The position numbers and the translations under genes are program-made. The notes beneath the pieces are model-generated. The model was not told the origin of the DNA. It was given only the letters and a program-made list of their open reading frames with translations, and did no database searches. Below are positions 55,383 through 63,228 of a DNA stretch of 64,000 bases, in pieces. The DNA is from Sphingomonas gellani (lineage in GTDB: Bacteria; Pseudomonadota; Alphaproteobacteria; Sphingomonadales; Sphingomonadaceae), in the NCBI RefSeq assembly GCF_900110035.1, contig NZ_FOCF01000003.1:248001-312000 (forward strand), written 5' to 3'. The stretch's first letter is position 1. Every line of letters begins with the position of its first letter.

Positions 55383-56336
55383 TCAGGATTCGACCCTGAT
55401 GGTGTCGCTGCTGGTGCGGACCTGAAGCCCGAAGGCACCGCGCAGCAGCCGCGCGAACGCCTCGACGTTGGTCGCCTGGAACGATCCTCCGATGCGCAGC
55501 CGCGCGGCACGTTCATCGGCGATGGTCAGCTTTTGCCGGTTGTAGCGGTTGAACTCCGTCGCGGCGTCGGCCAGCGTCGTGCGATCGAAGGTCAGCATGC
55601 CGGTGCGCCAACTCAGCGCTTCCTCGACCACCATGGGCGATCGGTCGACGACCAGCAGCGAAGCCCCGCGCGCCACCGCGACGTCGCCGGCGGTGACGAT
55701 GGCGGCCGTGCCCGTCTCCGGTCCCGCGCCCTCCACGCGCACACGCCCCTCCACCACCGACACGCGCACCGCATCGCCATCGCGTCTGACGGAGAACCGC
55801 GTGCCGAGAACGGTGATCCGGCGGTCACCGGCGCGGATGACGAACGGATGGCGCGCATCATGTGCGACTTCGAAATACGCCTCGCCCTGGTCCAGCCAGA
55901 CGGTACGGCTCATGCGATCGACCGCCGTGCGCAGCGCACTGTCGGTGTTGACGACCAGCCGGCTGCCATCCGCCAGAACGACATGACGTTGCATGCCGAT
56001 GGCGGTCGCGATTCGCACCGGCGTGAGCGCCGCTCGCTGGGTGAACAGCGAGACGGTGATGGAGATGGAGGCGACGACCAGCAGGCAAGCGGCCAGACCC
56101 GACCAGTATCGGCGGAGCGGCACGAAGCTAGGTGGCGAGCGATCCCCGCCCCGGCGGGAGCCAAGTCGGTCCGCCTGCTGCCAGCCATGCTCCAGCCGCC
56201 AGTAAGCGGCCTTGTTCGCCGCATCGGACGCGAGCCAGCGGGCAAGCTCGGCATCGTCGGCGTCCGACCAACCGGGCTGCTCTCGGCGCACAAGCCAGGT
56301 TGCCGCGGTCTGTTCCAGGTCGGTGGCGGTGCTCAT
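55383..56336 (-). CDS. FecR-family anti-sigma regulator
   Basis: This 317-aa protein has an N-terminal DUF4880-like anti-sigma part (TWLVRREQPGWSDADDAELA, NKAAYWRLEHGWQQ), one membrane segment (SGLAACLLVVASISITVSLF, about 80-99), a FecR periplasmic domain (RHVVLADGSRLVVNTDSALR, GEAYFEVAHDARHPFVIRAG) and a C-terminal STN-like module (TLADAATEFNRYNRQKLTIA). It would hold the sigma factor inactive until the receptor's STN domain signals. The start overlaps the sigma gene stop (ATGA). Confidence 0.95.
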   Translation of the reverse strand: MSTATDLEQTAATWLVRREQPGWSDADDAELARWLASDAANKAAYWRLEHGWQQADRLGSRRGGDRSPPSFVPLRRYWSGLAACLLVVASISITVSLFTQRAALTPVRIATAIGMQRHVVLADGSRLVVNTDSALRTAVDRMSRTVWLDQGEAYFEVAHDARHPFVIRAGDRRITVLGTRFSVRRDGDAVRVSVVEGRVRVEGAGPETGTAAIVTAGDVAVARGASLLVVDRSPMVVEEALSWRTGMLTFDRTTLADAATEFNRYNRQKLTIADERAARLRIGGSFQATNVEAFARLLRGAFGLQVRTSSDTIRVES

Positions 56337-56899
56337 GCCTCGCCTCCTTCGCTTCGACGCATCAGGGGCGCGCGGACGATGCGGCCCTTCCCGCCGAGCA
56401 TGTAGTTCGCCATCGCGCGCAGCCCCAGAGTCAGCTGGCGTTCCACGGTATGCCGGCCGACACCCAGGCGTGCCGCCGTCTCGCGGATGTCCAGCCCTTC
56501 CACCTTGCGGAGGCGGACGACCTCGCGGCAACGCGGCGGCAGCTGTTCCAACCCTTCCATTGCCCGGCGCAGCTCGTCGCGAGCGGTGAGTGCCCGCTCG
56601 AACGCGTCCGTGTCCGGCTGCCACGAACTCTCGATATCGGCCACCTGTTCGAAGGAGACGATCTTCGCCCTGCGCGCCCGATCGATCAACACGTTGCGGG
56701 CGACCGTGAACAGATAGGCACGCGCGGACTGGGCGCGCGCCGCCATGCCGCCTGCGATCAGCCGCGCATACACATCCTGCCGGATATCGGCGATTTCCGC
56801 GCGGTCGCGGCAACTGCGCGCTATGTAGCGCTCCAGTTCCCGCTCATAGGGCAGGATATCGCGAACGAACCAGCGTCGCAGATGATCGTCGTCCTCCAT
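56333..56899 (-). CDS. FecI-like ECF RNA polymerase sigma factor
   Basis: This 188-aa ECF sigma factor has a region 2 with IADIRQDVYARLIAGGMAAR and ARAYLFTVARNVLIDRARR (about residues 36-80) and region 4 with LEQLPPRCREVVRLRKVEGL and DIRETAARLGVGRHTVERQL (about 116-158). It heads the minus-strand operon with FecR and the TonB receptor, the fecIRA arrangement, so it probably drives its own operon when the outer-membrane ligand is present. GGAAGG is the ribosome site. Confidence 0.95.
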   Translation of the reverse strand: MEDDDHLRRWFVRDILPYERELERYIARSCRDRAEIADIRQDVYARLIAGGMAARAQSARAYLFTVARNVLIDRARRAKIVSFEQVADIESSWQPDTDAFERALTARDELRRAMEGLEQLPPRCREVVRLRKVEGLDIRETAARLGVGRHTVERQLTLGLRAMANYMLGGKGRIVRAPLMRRSEGGEA

Positions 56900-57535
56900 T
56901 GCCCTTCCAGACGAATGAGATACGCCTTTCCGTAACGCGTTCGTGGCCGATCTGCCGACTGACGGCTAGCGTCGCGTGCACGCCTTCTGCGCCGTGAGGA
57001 TACGGGAGCGTGGCTGACGGATGGTGGTTGCGGCAGAGCGAGCAGAGCCGCTTGCAATAGTCGTCGGCTGTAACTCCATGTTTCGACAGCTTGCCGATCC
57101 CGTACATCTTGGACGCAGCGGCGTCAGCGCGACCATGGAGTTGTTCGCGGACACGGGGGGCGGGGAGGGCCGGGCTTGGCCCTGCCATTTCAACCGGATG
57201 ACCCTTGCAGCTTTGGGCGGTAAGACAGAATTACCAAAAGGTCATGACAGCGGTACTAATCTTGGGCGCGGCGGCAAGGCCTCCTTTCTGAACCAAGATG
57301 CGTAGCTTGTGTTGATGCACCTGGAATGGCCGCAGCACCAGCAATCCGCTGGTCGGTCGACGTCGGAGGGCACCATGGACCTCAGCATGCTTCCGGTGAC
57401 CCGGGGATCGTCGGCGCGCTCACAGGCCTGATCGCCTCAACACGTGCCGAGATGGGCCCAGGTAAGGTGGAAACCTAGCTGCCTCAAATAGGTATGCCCC
57501 GCACCATTTCATAAAAGATCATCAAGGAGAGAACG
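56900..57535. other. Intergenic region between sigma factor gene and secreted small protein gene
   Basis: These 636 bases carry the promoters for the divergent genes. No gene is convincing. On the minus strand a frame at about 56966-57140 encodes a Cys/His-rich stretch (YCKRLCSLCRNHHP) but has no ribosome site. A weak EcfG-like arrangement, GAAAC-N17-GTA (57470-57494), lies 42 bases before the gene at 57536. Confidence 0.45.
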
Positions 57536-57841
57536 ATGTACAAGCAGATCATTGCCGCCGTGCTGGCTGTGAGTGCGACCACGGGCGCGCTGGCGCAGGC
57601 CCATGCCGGGTCGCACAATCCCGCGGTCAAGGACCCGACCGTCCGTACGACCGCGGCGGCTGCCAAGGGGCGCAACTCGTTCACCGAGAGCCAGGCCCGT
57701 GGCCGCATCGCCAAGGACGGCTACAGCGGCGTCAGCAAGCTCACCAAGAACGCAAACGGCGTCTGGCAGGGCACCGCCATGAAGGGTGGTGCGAAGGTGA
57801 ACGTCTCGCTCGACTACAAGGGCAACGTGACCACCCACTGA
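57536..57841 (+). CDS. Small secreted protein, PepSY-like (101 aa)
   Basis: A signal peptide (MYKQIIAAVLAVSATTGALA) is followed by a Lys/Ala/Thr-rich linker and a compact domain, NSFTESQARGRIAKDGYSGV then SKLTKNANGVWQGTAMKGG and VNVSLDYKGNVTTH. This resembles PepSY-type domains, in which a helix is followed by beta strands and an x-Gly-x-Trp-x-Gly turn. AAGGAG lies 7 bases before the ATG. It is 23 bases before the glycine-zipper gene and probably co-transcribed. Function unknown; periplasmic. Confidence 0.8.
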   Translation: MYKQIIAAVLAVSATTGALAQAHAGSHNPAVKDPTVRTTAAAAKGRNSFTESQARGRIAKDGYSGVSKLTKNANGVWQGTAMKGGAKVNVSLDYKGNVTTH

Positions 57842-57864
57842 TCTTGTCCATGCGGAGAACGACC

Positions 57865-58494
57865 ATGTCGCAGACCATCACACGCTTGTTCGACGATTAC
57901 ACCGACGCCACCACCGCGGTCAGCGGTCTCGAGGCGCTTGGCATCAGCCATAGCGATATCAGCATCGTCGCCAACAACGCCCATGGCCAGCACGCCGTCG
58001 GCGACCATGAAGGCGTCAACGACCATGGCGACGTCAGCCGTGGCACATCGACCGGGGCAGTACTCGGGGGTGCAGGTGGACTGCTTGCCGGCCTCGGCCT
58101 GCTCGCCATTCCGGGACTTGGTCCAATCGTCGCGGCCGGCTGGCTCGCAGCCACTGCCGCCGGGGCGGGGATCGGCGCCGCGGGCGGTGCGGCGACCGGT
58201 AGCCTCGTCGGTGCGCTCAAGAACAGTGGGCATACCGACGACGATGCCAACGTTTATTCCGAAGGCGTGCGCCGCGGCGGTACGCTGGTGAGCGCCAAGG
58301 TGCCGGACGCGCAGGTCGCCGAGGCCGAGGCGGTGCTGGACCGTAACCGGTCGGTCGACGTCGCCGCGCGCGGTGCGGCATACCGGCAGTCCGGATGGAC
58401 CAGCTTCGACGCCGACGCGCCCGCCTACACGAGTGACGAGATCAATCGCGAGCGGGCCACATACGCTCGGACCCCGGTGGCCGACCGCTACTGA
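57865..58494 (+). CDS. YflT/general-stress-type protein with glycine-zipper region (209 aa)
   Basis: The N terminus (ITRLFDDYTDATTAVSGLEA, GISHSDISIVANN) resembles the heat-induced stress protein YflT/17M domain. The middle (about 65-120) is a Gly/Ala-rich hydrophobic region with glycine zippers (GAGIGAAGGAATGSLVG). After it comes GVRRGGTLVSAKVPDAQVAE, a second alpha/beta unit, and an acidic C terminus. The ATG at 57865 follows GGAGAACGACC. Likely a stress-related membrane-interacting protein; a hairpin follows. Confidence 0.8.
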   Translation: MSQTITRLFDDYTDATTAVSGLEALGISHSDISIVANNAHGQHAVGDHEGVNDHGDVSRGTSTGAVLGGAGGLLAGLGLLAIPGLGPIVAAGWLAATAAGAGIGAAGGAATGSLVGALKNSGHTDDDANVYSEGVRRGGTLVSAKVPDAQVAEAEAVLDRNRSVDVAARGAAYRQSGWTSFDADAPAYTSDEINRERATYARTPVADRY

Positions 58495-58500
58495 GGCAAG

Positions 58501-58532
58501 GTGCCGGGGAGCCTGGACAGGCTCTCCGGCAC
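58501..58532 (+). terminator. Hairpin after the stress protein gene
   Basis: GTGCCGGGGAGCCT (58501-58514) pairs with AGGCTCTCCGGCAC (58519-58532), 14 bp with one G-T pair and loop GGAC. No T-run, but stem stability is high. Confidence 0.6.
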
Positions 58533-58652
58533 TCGGGTTCGAACACGAAGACGAGACGCCAGGGACGAGTTTACGGACGCGCCGACCGTCTCGATTAAAC
58601 GGTGTTGCTCGTACCGACGCACTAACGCCGCCTCTTGATCAGAGCCGTCCCT

Positions 58653-59120
58653 TCATCGCGGCAATCTGCGAATGAGCTGCATCAGAGTCTTATCGAGAGC
58701 CGACAGGAAGCGGGAACGGTCCTCCTTGCCGAACGGCGGCGGTCCGCCGATGCGGTCGCCACCCGCGCGCAAGTCGCTCATGATCGCGCGTACCGCCACC
58801 GCGTTGCCGATCGAGCTGGTGGTAAACGGCTTTCCGTTCGGCGCGATGACAGCCGCGCCCGCCTTGAGGCATCGGTCGGCGAGCAGGATGTCCGCCGTGA
58901 CCACGACCGCGGCTCCATCCGCGTGTTCGGCGATCCAGTCGTCGGCAGCGTCGAAGCCATCGCCGACCACGACGCGTGTGACCAGCGGGTGCTGCGGCAC
59001 GCGCAAGGGTGAGTTGCTCACCACTGTCACCCGCACCTCAAGCCTGTAGGCCACACGGTAGATCTCCTCCTTCACCGGACAGGCGTCGGCGTCGACGAGG
59101 ATTCTGGGTCGTTGCTGCAC
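58653..59120 (-). CDS. YaiI/YqxD (DUF188, PIN-like) family protein
   Basis: This 155-aa protein has the DUF188 pattern: ILVDADACPVKEEIYRVAYR at the start, VVGDGFDAADDWIAEHADG, VVVTADILLADRCLKAGAAV, and the end with PPPFGKEDRSRFLSALDKTL. The acidic residues (DADAC, TADIL, DGFDAADD) are those of a PIN-like nuclease fold; activity is unproven. The start is GTG at 59120, two codons before the conserved core; upstream frame is open but unsupported. Confidence 0.92.
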   Translation of the reverse strand: MQQRPRILVDADACPVKEEIYRVAYRLEVRVTVVSNSPLRVPQHPLVTRVVVGDGFDAADDWIAEHADGAAVVVTADILLADRCLKAGAAVIAPNGKPFTTSSIGNAVAVRAIMSDLRAGGDRIGGPPPFGKEDRSRFLSALDKTLMQLIRRLPR

Positions 59121-59342
59121 ATCAGGCCTCTGCCATGACTCCTTATTCGGCGCCAACTCGACGTGGTATGCGCGGGCAATGCGCTGCCGGAATGCGACGT
59201 ACAGGCCGGTACGGGCCCACGGAGTTGTCAAACCAGCGTGGCGTCGACATCTGCCATGAAAACGGTGCGCCGCGGGTGGGGCAAGGTCGGTCTGCGATTA
59301 GCGGGGTGACATACGCCGTCAACGAGTGGCCGGATGCGCGCT

Positions 59343-60824
59343 TCACGGCACCGGCAGTGTGTCCTGCGGGCTCCCGATGCCGCGATCCCGGCCCCAGATC
59401 ACCGCGGCGCTTCGGCGGTTCACCCCGATCTTGGCGTAGAGCCGCGCGACATGGTTGCGCACGGTGTTTCGGGATAGTCCCAGCCGTTCCGCGATGGCGG
59501 CGTCGTCCAGGTCGGTGCAGATCAGTTCCAGGATTTCGCGCTCCCGCGCACTCAGATCGGCGGCAGGTGCCGACGACGCCCCTCTGCGCACGGTGGCGAG
59601 CCGATCCATGATCGAGCGGCTGAGCCAGCTTGCGTCCTGCAACGTGGCGTCGATCGCCTGGATCAGGTCCAGCTCGCCGCGACGGCGTTCGGTGATGTCC
59701 TGAAACAGCCATAGCGTGCAGGGCGCGCCGTGCAGGTCGATCCGTTCCGCCGACAAGAGGCAGTCGATCGGCTTCCCATCCGCCGTCATCAGCTGCGCGT
59801 CCAGGCCGCGCATGCTTCCCGTCGTCGCGATCTCCTGTGAGGCGACACGACCGCGCTCCGCATCGGCCCACAGCGCCAGCTGGTCCATGGTGCGCCCGAC
59901 CGCGTCCGCACGTCCGCTAAGCTCTGCGAATGCGGCGTTCACCCGTGTGATCCGGCCATCCGTGTCGGCCGTGACCGCGATCGCGATCGGCGCCATGTCC
60001 AGCAGCGTCGCCAGGTGCCGCTCGCCGGCCGCGAGCGCGTCCTGGGCTTGGCGCCTGGGCTCAAGGTCGGCAAAGGTGAGCAGCAACGCATCCTCGTCGG
60101 TCACATCGATCGGCTGGCCGGCGAACAGGACCAGCCGCCGCGCGCCATCCGCGGTCAACAGTTCCGCCTCCATCTGCGGCCCGACCTCGCCCGCCTCGAT
60201 CCGATGACGCACATCGGCCGGAGCCTTCATCCCCTGCAACAGATCGAGCGCGAACAGCGTCCGCCCGGTGAGTTGCTCCTCCCGGAACCCGGTCAGGTCG
60301 AGGAAGCCCGGATTGGCCCGTGCAACACGCTGGTCGCTCAGCCGGATCACCAATGCGGGCGCGGGATTGGCCCTGAACATCGCGTCGAACCGCGCCTCCG
60401 CATCGAAGCGTGCGGACACGTCGCTCATGACAAGGGCGAGGAAGTCGGGCTCTCCACCATCCTCGTCCATGGTCACGTCGCGAACCTGGTGTACCCAGCG
60501 GGTCTCATCCTCCCCTGCCGGCGCGACCTTCACGATCAGGTCGGGATAGCCCTCGCCGGCCAGCAGGCGGAACAGCGGATAGTCGCGGTGCTTGAGCGGC
60601 CGATCGTTGCCGTCGCGCAGCGAGAAGCGGTCGGCATAATCCTCCGCGGTCGCGCCCAGGCCGGCTACCGATCCGACGCCGTGCATGCGCAGCGCGGCGG
60701 CGTTCGCGGTCAGGATCACGCCGGTCGGGTCCATCACGATCACGCCGTCCAGCAGCTGCGCCATCAGCTGTTCCAGGTGACGGAAAGTGGGATGCGGGAC
60801 ACTGCCCTGCTCGGAACCAGGCAC
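59343..60824 (-). CDS. Triple-PAS LuxR-type transcriptional regulator
   Basis: This 493-aa protein has three PAS-like sensor units (about 15-130 with DGVIVMDPTGVILTANAAAL; 145-255 with NPAPALVIRLSDQRVARANP; 280-400 with IAIAVTADTDGRITRVNAAF) and a C-terminal LuxR helix-turn-helix (about 425-485, LSAREREILELICTDLDDAA and IAERLGLSRNTVRNHVARLY). There is no receiver or kinase domain, so it may sense a ligand or redox/light cofactor directly. The GTG start at 60824 is uncertain; an upstream ATG near 60936 is open. A near-palindrome lies upstream at 60879. Confidence 0.85.
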   Translation of the reverse strand: MPGSEQGSVPHPTFRHLEQLMAQLLDGVIVMDPTGVILTANAAALRMHGVGSVAGLGATAEDYADRFSLRDGNDRPLKHRDYPLFRLLAGEGYPDLIVKVAPAGEDETRWVHQVRDVTMDEDGGEPDFLALVMSDVSARFDAEARFDAMFRANPAPALVIRLSDQRVARANPGFLDLTGFREEQLTGRTLFALDLLQGMKAPADVRHRIEAGEVGPQMEAELLTADGARRLVLFAGQPIDVTDEDALLLTFADLEPRRQAQDALAAGERHLATLLDMAPIAIAVTADTDGRITRVNAAFAELSGRADAVGRTMDQLALWADAERGRVASQEIATTGSMRGLDAQLMTADGKPIDCLLSAERIDLHGAPCTLWLFQDITERRRGELDLIQAIDATLQDASWLSRSIMDRLATVRRGASSAPAADLSAREREILELICTDLDDAAIAERLGLSRNTVRNHVARLYAKIGVNRRSAAVIWGRDRGIGSPQDTLPVP

Positions 60825-60878
60825 GGGCCTACAAGCCGCCAGGCGCCATCCGGTTCCACGGCGATGTACCAAAGGCGT

Positions 60879-60894
60879 TGGTATGCACGTACCA
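60879..60894. promoter_or_regulatory. Near-palindrome upstream of the PAS-LuxR gene
   Basis: TGGTATGCACGTACCA is symmetric over 16 bases except for two central-flank positions. It lies in the intergenic region between the divergent PAS-LuxR gene and the GlsB-like gene 2, 55 bases from the GTG. It fits the size of a LuxR-type dimer operator. Confidence 0.4.
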
Positions 60895-60924
60895 TTCGGC
60901 GTTCGTAGGTCACGGTAGCCCTTA

Positions 60925-60950
60925 TGAACCATCGCCGCCCGCACCTCGTT
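60925..60950 (+). promoter_or_regulatory. EcfG-type promoter of GlsB-like gene 2
   Basis: TGAAC (60925-60929), 17 bases, CGTT (60947-60950) matches GGAAC-N17-CGTT at all but the first base. It is 33 bases before the ATG at 60984. Confidence 0.5.
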
Positions 60951-60983
60951 CTTGCAGCACATCAACGGGTGAAGGAAACCTCC

Positions 60984-61253
60984 ATGGGCATCATCATTCT
61001 GCTTGTCGTCGGCGGGCTGATCGGTTGGGTCGCAAGCCTCATCATGCGGACGGACGCGCAGCAGGGCCTGTTCCTGAATATCGTCGTGGGCATCGTTGGC
61101 GCGCTGCTCGCCGGTTTCATCGTCACTCCCCTGATCGGCGGCGTTCCGATCACCAGCGGAGAGATCAGCATCCCGTCGATCGCGGTGTCTCTGCTCGGCG
61201 CGATCGTACTGCTCGCGATCGTCAACATGATGCGTCGCGGCACCGTCCGCTGA
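60984..61253 (+). CDS. GlsB/YeaQ/YmgE family small membrane protein (paralogue 2)
   Basis: This 89-aa protein has three hydrophobic helices and IGWVASLIMRTDAQQG, plus a slightly longer loop (GGVPITSGEISIPS) than its paralogue at 32346. GAAGGA precedes the ATG; the frame is open upstream but without a ribosome site. An EcfG-like promoter and a strong terminator bracket it. It is next to a 65-aa gene also found in small stress-gene groups. Confidence 0.92.
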   Translation: MGIIILLVVGGLIGWVASLIMRTDAQQGLFLNIVVGIVGALLAGFIVTPLIGGVPITSGEISIPSIAVSLLGAIVLLAIVNMMRRGTVR

Positions 61254-61279
61254 GGCGCTGACGCCGAAACACGCGGTCG

Positions 61280-61313
61280 GGCCGGAGGAGCTTCGGGCTC
61301 CTCCGGCCTTGTC
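61280..61313 (+). terminator. Terminator after GlsB-like gene 2
   Basis: GGCCGGAGGAGC (61280-61291) pairs perfectly with GCTCCTCCGGCC (61297-61308), loop TTCGG, followed by TTGTCGATTT. A strong Rho-independent terminator. Confidence 0.8.
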
Positions 61314-61342
61314 GATTTCCGAAAAGGGGCGGAGGGTCGAGC

Positions 61343-61540
61343 ATGAAGAAGGAGAGCGAAGCGGACTATTTCGCCCGGCGGGAGCGGGCGGCGCGCGATC
61401 TGGCCGCCAAGGCCGCCGATCCGGCCGTTGCACGTGTTCATCAGGAGCTGGCCGACAACTATGCCGCCGCGGCAAGCAACGCGGCGGATTGCGCGGCTGG
61501 CGTCGGGCGAGGCGCGGCGGATGATCGGCCCTCGACATAG
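61343..61540 (+). CDS. Small hypothetical protein, 65 aa
   Basis: Helical, Ala/Glu/Arg-rich protein beginning MKKESEADYFARRERAARDL, with VARVHQELADNYAAAASNAA in the second half. GGAGGG lies 9 bases before the ATG. Short proteins of this type (SEADYF then HQELA..Y) occur widely in sphingomonads without a known role. It may be a cytoplasmic stress-related helical hairpin. Confidence 0.7.
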   Translation: MKKESEADYFARRERAARDLAAKAADPAVARVHQELADNYAAAASNAADCAAGVGRGAADDRPST

Positions 61541-61660
61541 GGCGATCAAATCGGCACCCCGTGGGACCGGGTGAGCCGATAGGTCTTTGGGTTCGCCGGT
61601 GACGTGGCGGCTGTGGAACAGCGTGCCCGTTGTGGACGATAGGGTTTGCGGAGGGGCGGA

Positions 61661-63079
61661 TTGCACGAACGGGACGAGCAGCTCTGGCAAACGGTCCGGG
61701 CAGGCCGGTTCAGCGTCATCATCGACGCCGAACGCTATTTCGAGGTCGCGCGGGAGGCGTTTCTGCAGGCGCGGTCCCGCATCATGCTGGTCGGCTGGGA
61801 CTTCGACGCGCGCATCCGGCTGAGCGGGGAGGAGCGCGGCGAGGATGAGCCCGCCACAGTCGGCGAGTTCCTGTATTGGCTGGTCGAACGCACGCCGACG
61901 CTGGAGCTGTATCTGTTGCGCTGGGACGTGGGGGCGCTCAAGTCGCTGTTCCGCGGGTCCACCGTGTTCACGGTGATGAAATGGATGCGGCACCCGCGCA
62001 TCCATACCAAGCTGGACGGGCATCACCCGACGGGCGGGTCGCACCACCAGAAAATCGTCTCCATCGACGACTGCTTCGCTTTTTGCGGCGGGATCGACAT
62101 GACGAGCGAGCGTTGGGACACGCGCGAGCACCGTGACGATGAGCCCGCCCGGCTGACGCCCAGGGGAAAGCCGTACAAACCCTGGCACGACGCGACCACC
62201 GCCATGTCGGGACCGGCAGGCGCGGCGATGGCGGAGCTGTGCCGGGAGCGTTGGCTGCGGGCCACGGGCAAGCGGCTCGCGCCCGTTTCCGTCACGGGGC
62301 GCTGTTGGCCCAACGGGCTGGAGCCTGATTTGAGCGATGTCGATGTCGGCGTCGCGCGCACCATCCCCCATATGGACGATCAGCAGAGCATCCATGAGAT
62401 CGAGGGGCTGTTCCTGCACCAGATCGCCGGGGCGCGCCAAAGCATCTACATCGAAAGCCAGTATTTCGCGTCGCGCAAGATCGCGGAGGCGATCGCCGCT
62501 CGCCTGCAAGAGGAGGACGGGCCAGAGTTCGTCATCATCAACCCGACCGTTGCGGAAGGCTGGTTGCAGCCGCTGGCCATGGACACCGCGCGGGCGCGGC
62601 TGATGAAGGCGCTGCGCCAGGTCGATCGGCACGGGCGCCTCGCCATGTACCACCCGTTCACCGCCGGGGGTGAGCCGATCTATGTCCATGCGAAGATCAT
62701 GATCGTCGACGGCACGACGATCCGGGTTGGATCGGCCAACATCAACAACCGCTCCATGCGATTGGATAGCGAGTGCGACGTGCTGGTCGAGGACCCCGAT
62801 GCCGCGGTGGCACTGCGCAACGGCCTGATCGCCGAACACCTGGGCCTTTCGACCGAGGTGGTCGGCCGAGCGATAGCGGAGCAGGGCCTGATCGCCGCGA
62901 TCGAAGCGTTACGCGGCGATGGCCGGTCGCTGCGTCCTTACGAATTGCCCGATCTGGGCAGCGCGGCCGAGTGGCTTGCCGACAATGAACTGCTCGATCC
63001 CGAGGGGCCGGACGAGATGTTCGAGCCGCTGGCGCGGCGCGGGCTGTTCCGACGGAAAGGGACGCTGCGACCGCAATAG
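61661..63079 (+). CDS. Phospholipase D family protein (cardiolipin synthase-like)
   Basis: This 472-aa enzyme has two HKD motifs: GSHHQKIVSIDDCFAFCGG (His at about 129) and IYVHAKIMIVDGTTIRVGSA (about 340), both complete (His-x-Lys-x4-Asp). The rest, such as IMLVGWDFDARIRL and YIESQYFASRKI, matches bacterial PLD proteins that lack a membrane anchor. The TTG start at 61661 has GGAGGGGCGGA before it; TTG 61646 is possible. Substrate is unknown; it may act on phospholipids or phosphodiesters. Confidence 0.9.
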   Translation: MHERDEQLWQTVRAGRFSVIIDAERYFEVAREAFLQARSRIMLVGWDFDARIRLSGEERGEDEPATVGEFLYWLVERTPTLELYLLRWDVGALKSLFRGSTVFTVMKWMRHPRIHTKLDGHHPTGGSHHQKIVSIDDCFAFCGGIDMTSERWDTREHRDDEPARLTPRGKPYKPWHDATTAMSGPAGAAMAELCRERWLRATGKRLAPVSVTGRCWPNGLEPDLSDVDVGVARTIPHMDDQQSIHEIEGLFLHQIAGARQSIYIESQYFASRKIAEAIAARLQEEDGPEFVIINPTVAEGWLQPLAMDTARARLMKALRQVDRHGRLAMYHPFTAGGEPIYVHAKIMIVDGTTIRVGSANINNRSMRLDSECDVLVEDPDAAVALRNGLIAEHLGLSTEVVGRAIAEQGLIAAIEALRGDGRSLRPYELPDLGSAAEWLADNELLDPEGPDEMFEPLARRGLFRRKGTLRPQ

Positions 63080-63089
63080 AGCGGCCGTA

Positions 63090-63120
63090 ACCGTGGCGGC
63101 TGGTCCATGTCCGCCACGGT
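63090..63120 (+). terminator. Hairpin after the PLD gene
   Basis: ACCGTGGCGG (63090-63099) pairs with CCGCCACGGT (63111-63120), 10 bp, 11-base loop. No T-run follows, so efficiency as a terminator is uncertain. Confidence 0.45.
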
Positions 63121-63228
63121 GCGCTCCGTGATGCGGAACGTCACCGGCCGGCTGAGCTTCCTCGCCCATCACCGCCATGGCAGCGTCGTCGACTGGCCCT
63201 CAAGACAGGAACCTCGCGATAGGATAGC

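Noticed and set aside
56966..57188. Minus-strand Cys/His-rich frame resembling an HNH/endonuclease VII fragment
   Set aside because: Only one Cys-x2-Cys-like block, no ribosome site, no second metal-binding pair; too weak to call.
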